A stretch of 64,000 nt of DNA from Muscardinus avellanarius (taxonomy: Eukaryota > Chordata > Mammalia > Rodentia > Gliridae). The translations under genes and the position numbers were made by a program. Location: positions 122,312,721-122,376,720 of the forward strand of contig OY726559.1 of NCBI GenBank assembly GCA_963383645.1. Reading direction: 5' to 3'. A model generated the notes under the pieces. The model searched no databases, was not told the origin of the DNA, and saw only the letters and a program-made list of their open reading frames with translations. Below are positions 11,303 through 23,044 of the stretch, one piece after another. Numbering within the stretch: the stretch's first letter is position 1; the number at the start of each line of letters is the position of its first letter.

Positions 11303-12254
11303 TGCATGTCCCGCTTAGGTAAGTTTATGTGATTGGAAATGTGCTGAAATGAGTAAGATATGGAGTAAAAGAGTGATCTCAGAAGACAGGAGGAAAGCCT
11401 TGGACACCCAGGACTCAGTTCTTTTGAGATCTGGAACTAAAGCCACACACATACTCTCTTAGTTTCAGTAGTTTATTATATATTTGCCAAAGCTGTTTCA
11501 GCTTAAAATTTTTATTTCAACCATAACACTGAAAAGACTTGTATGGCTCCTAAAATATTCATGTTATTGCTGCTGCCTGCTTATGCTCATGTTTGAGAGT
11601 TTGCCTTCAGCTATACCTTAGTGTAAGAGAAATCACACTAAAAATATCTGGCATAAGGCCATCAGCTTGCTCATTTGTTCTCTTTAACTGTAAGACAATA
11701 AAGAACGTAAAAGATGTCTCATTTGGTTTTATATATTTGCATACATAAATGTTTGGATACTTTCCTGTTAAGCAAATTGGGCCTGATCAGTCAAACTAGT
11801 AGGTAGTAGTGGGTGAGTACCTACAGTTCTTAAGTGTATTAATTCTTTCTGTGGATTACTAGCAATGTTTTTTGACATCAATAATAATTGTTGAATGGAA
11901 AAATAATCAGGTTAATATAGCTATATGCCACTGCAAAAATGTTATATAGATGTTACTAATACTTTTCTAAATATACATAATATGATAATGCACAGGCAAA
12001 AACCACCAAGTCACCATCCTCTAGGTCCAAATTAAGTCCCATTAACATTTAATATCCAAAATAAAAACCCCGAGGTCTTCTTCTGCTTGATTATCCAGTC
12101 TTATTACAAAGACCACTTCCCAAAATATTTCAAGAGTCTCAGGAATACTCACTTGCATATCAATGTTAATCTCAGCCCAACCTCCATTAATGTGTAGATC
12201 TCACCTCAATTTCTGGTAACTTTGAGATTAGTTCACACAAAGCAAGAACTATAT
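11303..12254. other. unique AT-rich sequence
   Basis: No exon or recognised repeat. Some stretches could be very old L1 but were not matched. Confidence 0.4.
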
Positions 12255-14003
12255 ATTTTATTTTATTTAAAAAATTTTTATTGGTGCATTGTAGTGATAC
12301 ATCTTAATGGAGTACAAGATGGTGAGGATATACATGCACACATCACTCAATTAGCCCTTCCTCAGTTCCTGCCCCATTCCCTCCCTCTCCCTCCTTCTCA
12401 TGTTTAGCTTAGTGATTGACTTTGATATGTTTGTTAATGTACATCATGAACATTAGAGAATTTACCTCTTCCCCCTCCCATCCCTTTAGTTAGGTCACCT
12501 TATTTACTCATCTATAGGATCTCCTTCATCTAGAGTTCCTCCTATGACCCATTTTCTCCCTAGCTTTCACATAATAGGGAGAGCATCCAATTTCTTATTT
12601 TTTGTGACTGACTAATCTCACTTAACATAATGTTCTCTAGTTCCATCCATTTCCCTATAAATGATGTAATTGTGTTTTTCTTTATGGCTGAGTAAAATTC
12701 CTCTGTGTACATATCCCATGATTTTGCAATCCATTCATCTGTTGATGGACATCTTGGCTGGTTCCATAGTTTGACAATTGTGAAGCTATGAACATAGATA
12801 CACATGCATTAGTTTGGTAGTTTGGTTTCCATTCTTTTGGGTAGATACCCAGAATTGGTATTGCTGAATCATATAGTAAGTTTGTTCCCATTCTTCTGAG
12901 GATCCTCCATACAGTTTTCCAAAGTGATTGCACTAATTTGCAATCCCACCAACAATGTTTTAGAGTTCTCAGTGCTCCACATCCTCACCAGCATTTGTTG
13001 TTGTTTGTGTTTTGAATGATTGCCATTCTAGTTGGAGTTAGGTGAAATCTCAGGGTAGTTTGATTTGCATCTCTCTGATTGCCAATGATGTTGAGCATTT
13101 TTTCATGCATTTATTGGCATTTGAATTTCTTCTTTCATGAGGTGTCTATTTAATTCCCTTGCTGCTGGGGTCCAGCCCTAGCAGGAGTCGGGGGTCACAT
13201 GTTGGTGAGAGAAGAGTCGAGGTCGAGTGAGAGAAGACTCTGAGACACAAGGCCAGATGGCAGCCTCTCCAACTTTATTTAGGATTTGTTTCAATCTTTA
13301 TACTTTCTTTTCTTGGCAGAGCAGACAAAACCACAGTCATGCAAACACAAACTTCAAGGACAGAAAAAGTCTTTAACAGACTTCAGGGTAGGGTGCTAGA
13401 CATTTAATAAATCATAGAAAGTATGCTTTGCCTCATAACAAGGCCAGCTTGAACTTAATCTTATATATTGGCCCAAACTAAGGTCAGTTTGAACTTAATC
13501 TTTGGCCCAAACTTTATCCTTAGGAAAAAAGATCCTTGCTGACTCAGTCTCTCACATGCTCACAAGTCATTGCCCATCAATGATAGTTATAATGCTTATA
13601 CATAAAATTCCAATTACACATATTAATCCAAATTATCTTAACATAACTTTTTGAAAAAGTTGCTGCTATTCATACTTCATGGGGGACTTAGGCTCTTGCG
13701 TGTCCCCTGACCAAACTTTGGCTCAAGGTCTGCATGAGATGCTACAGTACCTTGCCCATTTTTTGATTGGGTTATTTGTTTTCTTGGTACTGAGTTTCTT
13801 GAATTCTCTGTATAGTCTAGATATTAGTCCTCTATCTGAGGAATAGGTGGCAAAATTCTTCTCCCATTCTGTTGGCTCTCGGTTGAGGTTTTTGATAGCT
13901 TCCTTTGCTGTACAGAAGCTCTTCAGTTTAATGAAATCCCATGTATTGATCTGCCTTTTAGTTTCTTGTGCCTTTGGGGTCTTGTTGAAAAAGAACTATA
14001 TTT
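12255..14003 (-). mobile_element. 5'-truncated L1 3' half, minus strand, split by an LTR
   Basis: The plus strand begins with 'attggtgcattgtagtgata' (antisense older-lineage 3' UTR) and runs through antisense ORF2 C-terminal sequence (minus frames contain [24 protein letters not shown] and ILRRMGTNLLYDSAIPILGIYPK). Homology continues across the LTR at 13756-14003 (cttcagtttaatgaaatccc). It is interrupted by stops and frameshifts and is inactive. Confidence 0.92.
13163..13749 (-). mobile_element. solo LTR, ERV2 (ERVK) type, minus strand
   Basis: About 587 bp inserted cleanly in L1 sequence and flanked by the 6-bp duplication ccttgc at 13157-13162 and 13750-13755; six bases is typical of class II elements. 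Read on the minus strand it contains a poly(A) signal aataaa (plus-strand tttatt near 13275), followed by 'gaggctgccatctggccttg' and ends in ccccagca. One terminus is tgctgg; the opposite end reads cagta rather than a clean ca, so one terminal base may have mutated. No internal gag, pol or env is present, so it is a recombined solo LTR. Confidence 0.8.
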
Positions 14004-14823
14004 TAAAAAGTTGTTCCAATTTAAATACTCACTCCTACAAACTGTAGCACAGAGTTTTCTTGGTTTCCCAGGTAGTAAAAGTTCAAAAGGAAGATCAAAA
14101 GTGTTCTCTCTCTCTCTGTGTTCACACACACACTTTCTTTTCTGCCCCAGGCCTACACTGGAATACCTTTCTAAATTCTCTGGCCACTGCGTGAAGGTGT
14201 CCAGCAAGGCCTCATCTATCTTCTTCTTTCATTCTCTACTTCCTCTCACAACTGTGAATAAAATACATGCTTCTATAAGAATAAGTTCTCAGCATAATAG
14301 ACTCAAGATGGATATATAGGATAAAAAAAAAGAACTTTCTTCCCCATCACCCAACCCACGGCCAATATTGTTTCATTGACACTAAACTCTGGATTATGAG
14401 ATTTTAAGTCCAAATGGCCAACTGTGTTCAGAAAAAAAAATCAAATCAATGTAGAGACTTTAAGAACATGAGTGTTTCTACTTCTAACTAATAATCATCT
14501 ATTATGCTTTTGATCATAGTTTTCTGCAGACACTGGCTCAACAGGATTGTGTTGCTTCTTTGCTGAAGTTGGTCTCCAAGAGCTTCCTATACTGGCAACT
14601 GCCAGCCCCACATGGGCTCCACAGATAGTGCTGCCTCTACTCTCCACTCTCCAGGCAAGACGTGGAGAACTCTTTTCAGTCCTATGCTCTCTGCGCTGTG
14701 TCCAATTCCACTGTGTTTTGACTATTGTTCTGTAGTGGTCCAAGTACTTTTCTTCCCTTATCAAGAAGCAGTCTTCCCACTAGTTGAGTTCAGAAGCTCA
14801 GAACAACAGAACTGCAGTCTCCC
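14004..14823. other. unique sequence
   Basis: No exon is recognised. Short CT/CA tracts at 14105-14132. Confidence 0.4.
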
Positions 14824-14840
14824 TCTATTCCACCATCTTT

Positions 14841-15039
14841 TTTTTTTTTTTTTTTCAGTACTGGGGATGGAGCTCAGGGGCATTCTACCTCTGAGCTACT
14901 CTACTGGCCCTATTTTAAAACAGGGTCCCACTGAGTTGCAGAGGACCTCATTAAGTAGCTGAAGCTGCCCGCAAACCCTGACCCTCCTGTTTCAGCCTCC
15001 CAAATGCTGAGATTACAAGGGTGCGCCACCATGTCCCAG
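14841..15039 (-). mobile_element. B1-dID SINE, minus strand
   Basis: T-run, 'cagtactggggatggagctc', B1-like head ending 'gcgccaccatgtccca'. Flanked by tctattccaccatcttt near 14824-14840 and a one-mismatch copy at 15041-15057. Confidence 0.93.
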
Positions 15040-15057
15040 GTCTATTCCACTATCTTT

Positions 15058-15578
15058 AATCTCACTCCCTGCTAGTTTTTCTACTAGCTGAAGCTAGAGG
15101 ATATGAAATTCCTTTCGAGCAGGCCACAAAATTCAGCCTCTCCAAACCCAGAAGGTGGAGGATGAACACTATCCTAGAAGGGGGTTTGAAAAGTGTCTGT
15201 CACATGGAGGGTACTCAAATGTTTTTCAAATGATTAAACAGATGAAAGAATTTTACTACTGATCAAATAGCAAGAACTTTTATGGAATTCTTGCCAAGTA
15301 CAATATCCAACCAACCATCAGTCCCAGAAGGGAAGTTCTGGATAGACCTCTCTTGCCCACACAAAATGTAAAGCTCCAAGTAGCTGAAAGGGTTGTCAAA
15401 GACAGGCTTTGGATGTGATTGTGAAAGTCTTCTATTGGTGCATAACAAATTAATGCAAACTTAATCACTTAAATGAACAAAATCTCCTAGAGGCTGTGCT
15501 CAGAGCCTATCTACCTAGCCCCTCAATAGGCCTCTCACACTTTTAATCACTCAGGCCCACCCACATGAGCTCACTTCT
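15058..15578. other. unique sequence
   Basis: Two overlapping minus-strand short frames at 15263-15468 show no domain. No repeat is recognised. Confidence 0.4.
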
Positions 15579-15755
15579 CAGGTTAAGCATCCTAAGTCCA
15601 AAAATCCACGTTTTGAAATGTTCCAAAATCCCTATACCTCCAAAATCCAAACCTTTCTGAGTGCTATGAGAAATGCTGCAAGTAAAAATTTACACACACC
15701 TGACCATCTGTGTCAAGCCACAGTCAAATGTAGATGTGTTAAAAATGATTTATAG

Positions 15756-15975
15756 AGCCAGGCGTGGTGGCGCACACTTGTAATCCCCGCACTTGGGAGG
15801 CTGAGACAGGAGGATCGCACGAGTTTGAAGCCAGCCTCAGCTACTTAGTGAGGCTTTCAGCAACTTAGCGAGACCCTGTTTCCAAATAAAATATAAAAAA
15901 GGTCTGGGAGTATAGCCCGGAGGTAGAAAGCCTCTGGGTTCCACCCCTAGTACCACCAAAAAAAAAAAAAAAAAA
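15756..15975 (+). mobile_element. B1-dID SINE, plus strand
   Basis: Near-consensus head (gccaggcgtggtggcgcac), tail CCAGTACCACC-like end plus 18 A. Short flanking duplication gatttata. Confidence 0.95.
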
Positions 15976-16042
15976 GATTTATAAAATCGTCTTCTATCTA
16001 TGCACCTTATATGATACATTGAATTTTGTGGTTAGGCTATTA

Positions 16043-16115
16043 TGAGTATAGATAGATATATTAGATAGGTAGATGATAGATGACAGATAGAGAGATGATT
16101 GATAGATGATACATA
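16043..16115. repeat. GATA-type imperfect microsatellite
   Basis: Imperfect tagatagat/gatagatg units. Confidence 0.85.
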
Positions 16116-16197
16116 TACAAATATTATCCCCAAATCCGAAATCTGAAATACTTCTTGTTTAAGTTTTTTGGATAAGGGGTGCACAACCCTCAACCTG

Positions 16198-16845
16198 ATA
16201 TGTGATACCCCATCATATTCACAGGTTCTTCCTGCTCTCCAGGGGAAGGAGAATACAGGGCACATGGCCCTATGGGCAACTCTTGACTGCCACAGTGTGC
16301 AAGTGCTTTTCAAAGGCCCAGGATTATGTAACCAATAGTCCGTTTACATTTGTCACCCTGACCCAGAATAAAACCTATAGTTTTATTTTTGTTTTAAATT
16401 CAGGAAGATTGTAAGATCATGTGTAATTTCAGAAATACATGTTGAGAAGGCTGGGGCATCACTGCTTGTATCTCCCAGCCATTTCTGATGAAGGTGTGTG
16501 GTAGAGTCATTTGTAAGACAAGAAAGTATGATTGCTTTAAATTGTGGAAATATGATTATTTAAAGCACCAACTGTTTTTCATACTTAGCAAAATTTGGGG
16601 GGCTTCAAAATTTCACAGGCATGGTAGCCATAAGTATTTAATTGTAGACAAAATCATGTAGAGTGAAAACAACTTCAGGCCTTTTGCAAATAAAGCAATC
16701 CAATCAAGATAGCATTTAACTTAATAACTCCAAAAAGCTATTTCCTATGTTTTGCTGAATGACGTCTGTGAGATAGAAGCACTTATGCAAATGGCCATAT
16801 AAGACTATTTTTTTAAGATTTTGTCATTTAAAAATGAAGTAAATT
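16198..16845. other. unique sequence
   Basis: No exon or clear repeat. Confidence 0.4.
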
Positions 16846-17051
16846 GGGTATGCTGGTTCATACCTATGATCCTAATATTTGGGAGGCAGAGAGAAGAATT
16901 GAAAGTTTGAAGCCTGACTCAGCAATTTAGCAAGATTCTTTTTTTAATATAAAAAATAAAATAATGCTATAGGTAGAGCTCAGAGGTAGAATGTCTCAGT
17001 AGGGGGAAAAAACAGTACTGGGTTCAAGTCCCAGTACAAAAAAAAAAAAAG
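16846..17051 (+). mobile_element. B1-dID SINE, plus strand, diverged
   Basis: 'gggtatgctggttcatacct', 'atttgggaggcagagagaag', ID part 'aggtagagctcagaggtaga' and A-tail. Confidence 0.85.
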
Positions 17052-17249
17052 TAAAAAAGTAAAGACTCTTAGGAATTGAACTCCAAAACTTTACCAGTCT
17101 TGTTTTTGTTTTATTTTTTAGTACACTTAGAATTATACATCACAGTGAATTCAATGTGTTAAAACACAAATACAAATCAACTTTACCATCTTTGTGTCTT
17201 TATAATCAACATATATCTCATGCAAGGTGAGGCCATATTTAATTGCAGA

Positions 17250-17397
17250 CTTGTTGAGGGGGGTACTGAGGATTAAACCCAGAAGCATTCTACCTCTGAT
17301 CTATACTCTCTGGCCTATTTTATTTTAATTTTGAAACAAAGTCTCACTAAATCGCTGAGCCCCTCACTAAGTTGCTGAGCTAGCCTTTTGTGGCTAG
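17250..17397 (-). mobile_element. B1-dID SINE fragment, minus strand
   Basis: 'ggtactgaggattaaaccca', 'cattctacctctgatctata', 'aaacaaagtctcactaaatc'; the B1-like head is incomplete. Confidence 0.8.
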
Positions 17398-17982
17398 CCT
17401 CAGCTTTAATTGCAGACTATTTTGGATTCAAAAGAGGAATACATGAGTCATATTTTCTGTAAAAACATAGCACATTGTTTGGGGGTTTTTGAGTTATATG
17501 AGAAAAAGTTAGGTATTTTAATATGCACCTGATGGTTTCTTTCACAATCTCTGCTGTACTATTGAGACACAGGGAAGGAAACAGAGACTACGCAGTGTTT
17601 TTGACAATGTCCCCACTGAAGCGGCCGTTTGGATCTGGCCCACCCTGGTTACTGTGCCAATTACATTTTGAGCACAGTCTGTTCACAGATACAGCTTGAT
17701 AGGCATACGAAGCAGGGGGAGGAAATTGCATGAATTATTTTATGAACTGCTCTCCTATGTGTCTAATCTCTACCGACCCCAAGAAGTTTGAATCATGGAA
17801 CTCAGCAAAGGACAGAACAGAGCAGGGAAAGAAGTGCTGTGGAAACTCATTCAGAAATGATTTTTACTTTGTTAGAAATGGAATAAAGTCTTAAAAAACA
17901 GAACTCGAGACTGTTTGTCCTGGTTCTAACTTTGCTTACATCCTAAATACAATCATGTCTACCTACTGAGTCAAGAGTTATC
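17398..17982. other. unique sequence
   Basis: No exon or recognised repeat. Confidence 0.4.
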
Positions 17983-17983
17983 A

Positions 17984-18262
17984 TTAAGCCAGGCGTGGTG
18001 GCGCACGCTTATAATCCCCGCGCTTGGGAGACTGAGACAGGAGGATCGCATAGGTTCGAAGCCAGCCTTAGCTGGCTTAAGAGACCCTGTTTCCAAATAA
18101 AAAAATATAAAATAGGTCTGAGAGTATAGACCGGAAATAGAAGGACCCTGGGTTCCATCCCCAGTATCACCAAAAAAAAAAAAAAAAAAGACTAAAAACT
18201 AGGGCTGAGGGTGTAGCTTGGAGGTATAATATCCCTGGGTTCCATCCCCAGTACTGCAATAT
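17984..18262 (+). mobile_element. B1-dID SINE followed by an extra ID unit
   Basis: A normal SINE at 17984-18189 is followed by a second ID-type tail at 18191-18259 (ggctgagggtgtagcttgga...ccatccccagtactgcaat). This is either a tail duplication or a SINE inserted next to an older fragment. Confidence 0.8.
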
Positions 18263-18422
18263 ATATATATTCATTATCCCATAGAGTTTCTACTGGCCAC
18301 GGGGATTAGCAAATATACCTAGGGAGGTGCAAGAAACAAGTGACATTTAGGGAGATATTTACTTTCCTTATAGTATAGTCAATGTGATTGAGTGCCCATA
18401 AAGAAGATAGAAATTAAATTAT

Positions 18423-18615
18423 AAACTGGGACTGATGGCACACACTTATAATCCCAATACACTGGATGCTGAGACGGAAGGATCGCATATTTGTGGCTAG
18501 CCTTAGCAACATGAGACCATGTTGCAAAATAATAAAATAAAAACATAGGGCTGGGGTGGAGCTCAGAGGTAGAATGTCCCTGGATTCAATCCCCAGTACC
18601 ACAAGAAAAAAAAAT
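18423..18615 (+). mobile_element. B1-dID SINE, plus strand, diverged
   Basis: 'actgatggcacacacttata', linker A-run, ID part 'gggctggggtggagctcaga', end 'caatccccagtaccacaa'. Confidence 0.88.
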
Positions 18616-18704
18616 TGTATTATAAGACTTTGGGCATTTCTATCTTAGTTCTAGAATGTTTCCATGAAAGTAGGTTAAAGAGGATAGCCTTTAAAAAATT
18701 TACT

Positions 18705-18955
18705 GTAAAAATTTAAAAAAAACATATTGGTGCATTGTAATTGTACATGATAGTAAGTTTCACAGTACCATGTTCTTCCCTGCACAGAACACTCTTGGTC
18801 TAGTCCATCCTCTAACCTCCCCTTTCCTCCTGCTTCCCTCCCTCAGTCCCCTCTCATTGCTCTGTTGTTCTCTCTCCTACCTTTCATGAGGTCTCTTTTC
18901 TTTCCTTTTTCTCAGAACATTTCTTCCAGTCTGTGACATCCCTTTGTTAAGATTC
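18705..18955 (-). mobile_element. L1-type 3' UTR fragment, minus strand
   Basis: 'attggtgcattgtaattgta' followed by a pyrimidine-rich stretch (cctcccctttcctcctgctt), the antisense pattern of the older L1 lineage's 3' UTR. Confidence 0.65.
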
Positions 18956-18987
18956 CATTTATTTCTAAGTTATAGAAAACCTCTTAT

Positions 18988-19243
18988 GTAGCTGGGCATG
19001 GTGGTGCACACTTATAATCCCAGTACTTGGGAGGCCGAGACAGAAGGATTGTGTAGGGGTTTTTTTGCTTTGTTTTGTTTTGTTTTTTCTGGTACTGATT
19101 GTGAAGGTTTGAAGCCAGCTTCAAGTACTTAGTGAGGCTCTCAGCAACTTAGTGAGACCCTGTTTCCAAATAAAATATAAACTAGGTTTGGGAGGTTAGC
19201 CCAGAGGTAGAAAAGCCCCTGAGTTCCATCCCAAGTACCACAA
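18988..19243 (+). mobile_element. B1-dID SINE with an internal insertion
   Basis: Normal head and ID tail, but 19054-19102 carries about 45 bp of T-rich sequence ending in 'tttttctggtactg' that resembles the antisense end of another SINE. The A-tail is (CAA)n. Flanks share an aaaacctcttNtgt-like duplication. Confidence 0.85.
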
Positions 19244-19704
19244 AACAACAACAACAACAACAACAAAACCCTCTTCTGTGGCTTAATTAGTGAGTTTGTC
19301 TATCCAGGGCTAACTGGTCCAAAACAAAAGAAACCACTTGGTCAAGGAAGTCAGTAAGGACCCACAGTCCCACTCACACCCTTCAAATATTACTTTTGTA
19401 TTCAGAGTCATGAAGAGAGCCATCATCTCTATCACCTGAATCAGCGGGAGCCCTGCTCCGTGTGTTGCATAACCATTCTACACAGGAAGAAAAAGAAGTA
19501 CAATGGCCAGTGCCAGGTCAATGAGGAAGACAATCGCTCTCCTGAGGGTGCCACCCAGTTCACTTTCTCTTGCATCTCATTAAACAATTGGAGCTTATGA
19601 CTACCTCTAGATGCAAAAAAGTAATTTTTTTAAAAGCTGCCACAAAGATTCCATTAATATAAGACAGTGGTTACCAAACTGTAAAAGGGCAGATTAAAAG
19701 TATA
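19244..19704. other. unique sequence
   Basis: No exon or recognised repeat. Confidence 0.4.
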
Positions 19705-19820
19705 TTAGATTCCAGTACTTGGAAGGCTGAGAAAGGAGGACCTCAGGTTCAAAGTCAGCTTCAGAAACTTAGTGGGGCCATGTTAGAAAGAAAGAAAGAA
19801 AGAGAGAGAAAGAGAGAAAG

Positions 19821-19871
<51 letters not shown>

Positions 19872-20003
19872 AGAGAGAAAGAGAAAGAAAGAAAAGAAAG
19901 AAGAGAGAAAGAAAGAAAGAAAGAAAGGGAGGAAGGAAGGAAGGAGGGAGGGAAAAGAAAAGAGGCCTGGAGGTGTACCTCAGGGGTAGAACCCCTAGGT
20001 TCA
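19705..20003 (+). mobile_element. B1-dID SINE whose linker became a GAAA array
   Basis: B1-like head at 19705-19782, ID-like part at 19965-20003 (ggcctggaggtgtacctcag). The normally short A-rich linker between them is replaced by a GAAA/GGAA array. Confidence 0.82.
19783..19960. repeat. (GAAA)n microsatellite inside a SINE
   Basis: GAAA with GAGA and GGAA variants. The Arg/Lys/Glu and Ser/Phe/Leu frames here are repeat artefacts. Confidence 0.95.
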
Positions 20004-20021
20004 ACAGAAGGGTACATTAAG

Positions 20022-20056
20022 GCAAATAAATAAATAAATAAATAAATAAATAAATA
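20022..20056. repeat. (AAAT)n microsatellite
   Basis: About eight AAAT units. Confidence 0.95.
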
Positions 20057-21921
20057 GAAAGTATATTAGGCTTTGAAAGTCAAAAAGTGTCACAACTACT
20101 CAGTTCTGCTCTTGTGGCATGAAAGTGGCCATAGGCAATATACAATGAGGTTATGTTTCAATAAAATTTATACAGACAGCAGGCTGGACTTAGTTCATCT
20201 CTGAGCTATAGCTTAGCCATTTTGATATAGAAGGATAGTAAGTGCCCACTCCTCGGGTTTTAAGAATCACTCTCCACACTCCCTTTCAACCCTGCATTGT
20301 AGCAAGCATGGGCTTCTCCATTTGGAAGGGGTCCAGTTTCTAGGCTATAACAAGGCTTGGTTTCTAACTTTTGCTTGACCTATGCATTGGTGATTTATGC
20401 AAAGTGAAGCTCAGCTCCTCTGGTATCTTAGTCAAGCCATTTTCTCAGGAGGCACCCACAACACCAGCATCTAGCAATTACAAGCAAAAGTGAAGAAGTG
20501 GCTGTCACAGATGATAAATTATCACCCTCTGAAGTTTTTATTTAGATCTTAAATGACAAGACTGGACCAACAGAGGAAACTTGGCAATTTTCTTTGCTGC
20601 AGAGCAGCCACCTGGTGAACATCACATTACAACCACAATCCCTTGGCAGAGGTTGGAACAGCAACTGTAATTATAAAGAGCAGGGATGAGACTCTAAAAA
20701 ATCTCTTCTGAGTGGCAAAAATTCTGAAAATCAAGATAATTACAACATTAACTCATCCTGATTCTCTTGCCTATTTATAGATGAGGAGATGCTGATGTGC
20801 TGAGAGCTCCCCCCTTTCCTATTTGCATTAAATCCTGTGTGGCTACTGTCTGAAATGCATGCATATGCTGAGCCCATGTGTGATGGCACCACTGGTGCTT
20901 GTCATAAGAATTAAATCCTTCTCAAGCTTGTTTACAGCTCAGCACTTGTCATACGGCTCCCCTGAGCTTCATGGATGGTTGGGTTCTTTTTTCCCCCACT
21001 CTGCAGAAGATTTAATTTCTTTTTGTTTATGTGCTTACTTACCCTTGCAGGTGCAAGATGGAAAAAAATTGCCGTACCCAGATGTTTTGAAGTAGAAGCA
21101 GCATACCTACAACTCAGATTAAATAGAAAAAATTGCATAAAATAACGCAGGCACTTCAAGTACCATATCCTGTAGAGTATTTAATAAACCTATTATGTTT
21201 TCTTGACAATAAGGCCCTTGAATATAACTTTAGGAATAGAAGAATACATTAAGACATCACCAGTTCAATTAATGTATTAATGACTTTACAATAAGATTTG
21301 CCATTTTTGAGTGGAGCCCCATTTTCAATTTAGAAAATATCTTCCCAGAACATAAAAGTCTGGGAATTGGAAGGAAACAATGCCTATCAAGCTGTCTCAG
21401 TTCATTGCTGGATTGGTTAGACCTCAGGGATCTGAGGCCAGATTTCACCTTAGTTTTGGAATACAGCAAGCATAACCCAAACAAAAACAGCCCTCTTGCT
21501 GCTCGGTGAAATCTGTACTAAGATGCAAAAGTCCTGCCCGAGTCACAGATGGATAATCCTTCTGTGGACCTGCAGTTTGGGTTTTCATTTACCCAATGCA
21601 GTGATTAACTTGCTTGGAACACAGCAACTGTCAAATAAGGGAAGTGGAGCTCAGCTCAGGAGAAGAGAATGATACTTATAATTCTCAAAACTCATCAGAG
21701 ACATCAGCCTGCAGCAATTGTGGCAACTGGTGGCTTTGATATTTCCTCACAGCCAAAGCCTATATTGCAAGGTTTGTCATAAAAGTCTATAAGGTGCACC
21801 CATCACTGCCTTGTGACATCATCCCCTCCAGGGCCTTGGAAGCACAATACCTTATGGAGTTTCCCTAGAAGGTGTCAGAGCTCCCAGCTGACCTGCTTAA
21901 AACAGCTGACCTGTTTTAAAG

Positions 21922-21925
<4 letters not shown>
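20057..21925. other. unique block, possible conserved non-coding sequence
   Basis: Nearly 1.9 kb with no SINE or L1. Open frames at 20859-21095 (plus) and 21269-21484 (minus) show no domain, and I cannot support them as exons. 20480-20960 has balanced composition and an octamer-like atttgcat at 20822. Conservation cannot be judged from one sequence. Confidence 0.35.

Positions 21926-21978
<53 letters not shown>
21926..21978. repeat. (CT)n microsatellite
   Basis: About 26 CT units; source of the Ser-Leu and Arg-Glu frames. Confidence 0.97.
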
Positions 21979-21983
<5 letters not shown>

Positions 21984-22072
21984 CTCATGAAGCTAAAGAA
22001 CTTCAGTAGAACTAGGGAGAGTACCTTGAGCTCCTGCTTTTTTGTTGGGAAGGAAGAGATTGTAGAAAAGAG

Positions 22073-22200
22073 AGCTGGGCATGAAGGCACATGCCTGTGA
22101 TCCACTTAGGAGACTGAGACAGGAGGATTTCAGGTTCAAGGCCAGCCTTGCCAACATAGAGAGACTCCCAACAACCTAGTGAGACCCTGTTTCAAAAACA
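22073..22200 (+). mobile_element. B1-dID SINE fragment (head only)
   Basis: 'gagctgggcatgaaggcaca' to 'gtgagaccctgtttcaaaaa'; the ID part is missing. Confidence 0.8.
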
Positions 22201-22829
22201 CAAAATCATTTAAGAAAGGACTGGAGAGAGACAGACAGACATACAGTCTCTCACATTTAAGTGCCAGTTCTGGAACCCCGGTTGAAAAGGCTTTATCATC
22301 AGTTCTCAGCCCAGTATTCTGAATCTGCAAGATCAGAGCTTATAAAGTCATCTCTTATTTCTGCCTCCTGACACTGCTACCAGAGACCATAAAAAATTTA
22401 GACTCTTCGCACTAAAAGGCAAATGGCCCTTCCTCAGCTACCACAATGCACATTTGTGCTTTTTCCAAAAGACTTATATTCCCCCTAGCTATACCAGTAA
22501 TATTAAATACTCACTTTATCTTAGTATCTTCTAGAACCTCACTTTGGACATAAGGAATATATTAGAAATCCGTCTCCTGCCATGGACTGTGTGTGAAGTG
22601 CTATCAGTTGAGAATGGTAGGGTCCAGGAAGTGTCATAAATTATGACACTTTTATTTCTGGTTGTAGGTTATTGATCAGTCTGGGCAATAAAATCATCAA
22701 GTAATTTTAAACCCTGTCTATATTGTTCAAAGCATCCTGTTAAATATCAATTATTCTCAAGACAGGAAGCTATGGGTTCTTCAATCTACAATGGGACTTT
22801 ATGAATGAAGCCTAGTGTTATTACATTTC
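22201..22829. other. unique sequence
   Basis: No exon or clear repeat. Confidence 0.4.
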
Positions 22830-23036
22830 TTTTTTTTCTTTTCTTTTTCTTTTTTTTTATTTGGTGGTACTGGGGATGAAACCCTTCTACCTCCAGGCTA
22901 CACTCCCAGACCTATTTTATATTTTATTTGGGAACAAGGTCTCTTAAGCCAGAGAGGCTGGCTTTGAACCTGCGCAATCTTCCTGTCTCCGCCTCCCAAG
23001 ATGGGGGGATTACAAGAGTGCACCACCATGCCCGGC
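22830..23036 (-). mobile_element. B1-dID SINE, minus strand
   Basis: T-rich start, 'tggtggtactggggatgaaa', end 'caccaccatgcccggc'. Immediately followed by a second SINE in the same orientation. Confidence 0.93.
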
Positions 23037-23044
23037 ATTCATCT

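Larger units (their letters stand above)
15579..16197. mobile_element. Tigger-like non-autonomous DNA transposon, split by a SINE
   Basis: The ends are inverted repeats: 'caggttaagcatcctaagtc' at 15579 and the complement-type end 'ggataaggggtgcacaaccc' then 'tcaacctg' at 16170-16197. The interior has the expected 'ccaaaatccaaacctttctg' and 'ccccaaatccgaaatctgaa' stretches. No transposase is present. A B1-dID lies at 15756-15975 and a GATA-type repeat at 16046-16110. Confidence 0.75.

Noticed and set aside
19769..20017. Ser-Phe-Leu and Arg-Lys-Glu rich frames
   Set aside because: Translations of the GAAA array; the same applies to 57539-57769 and to the CT array frames at 21813-22105.
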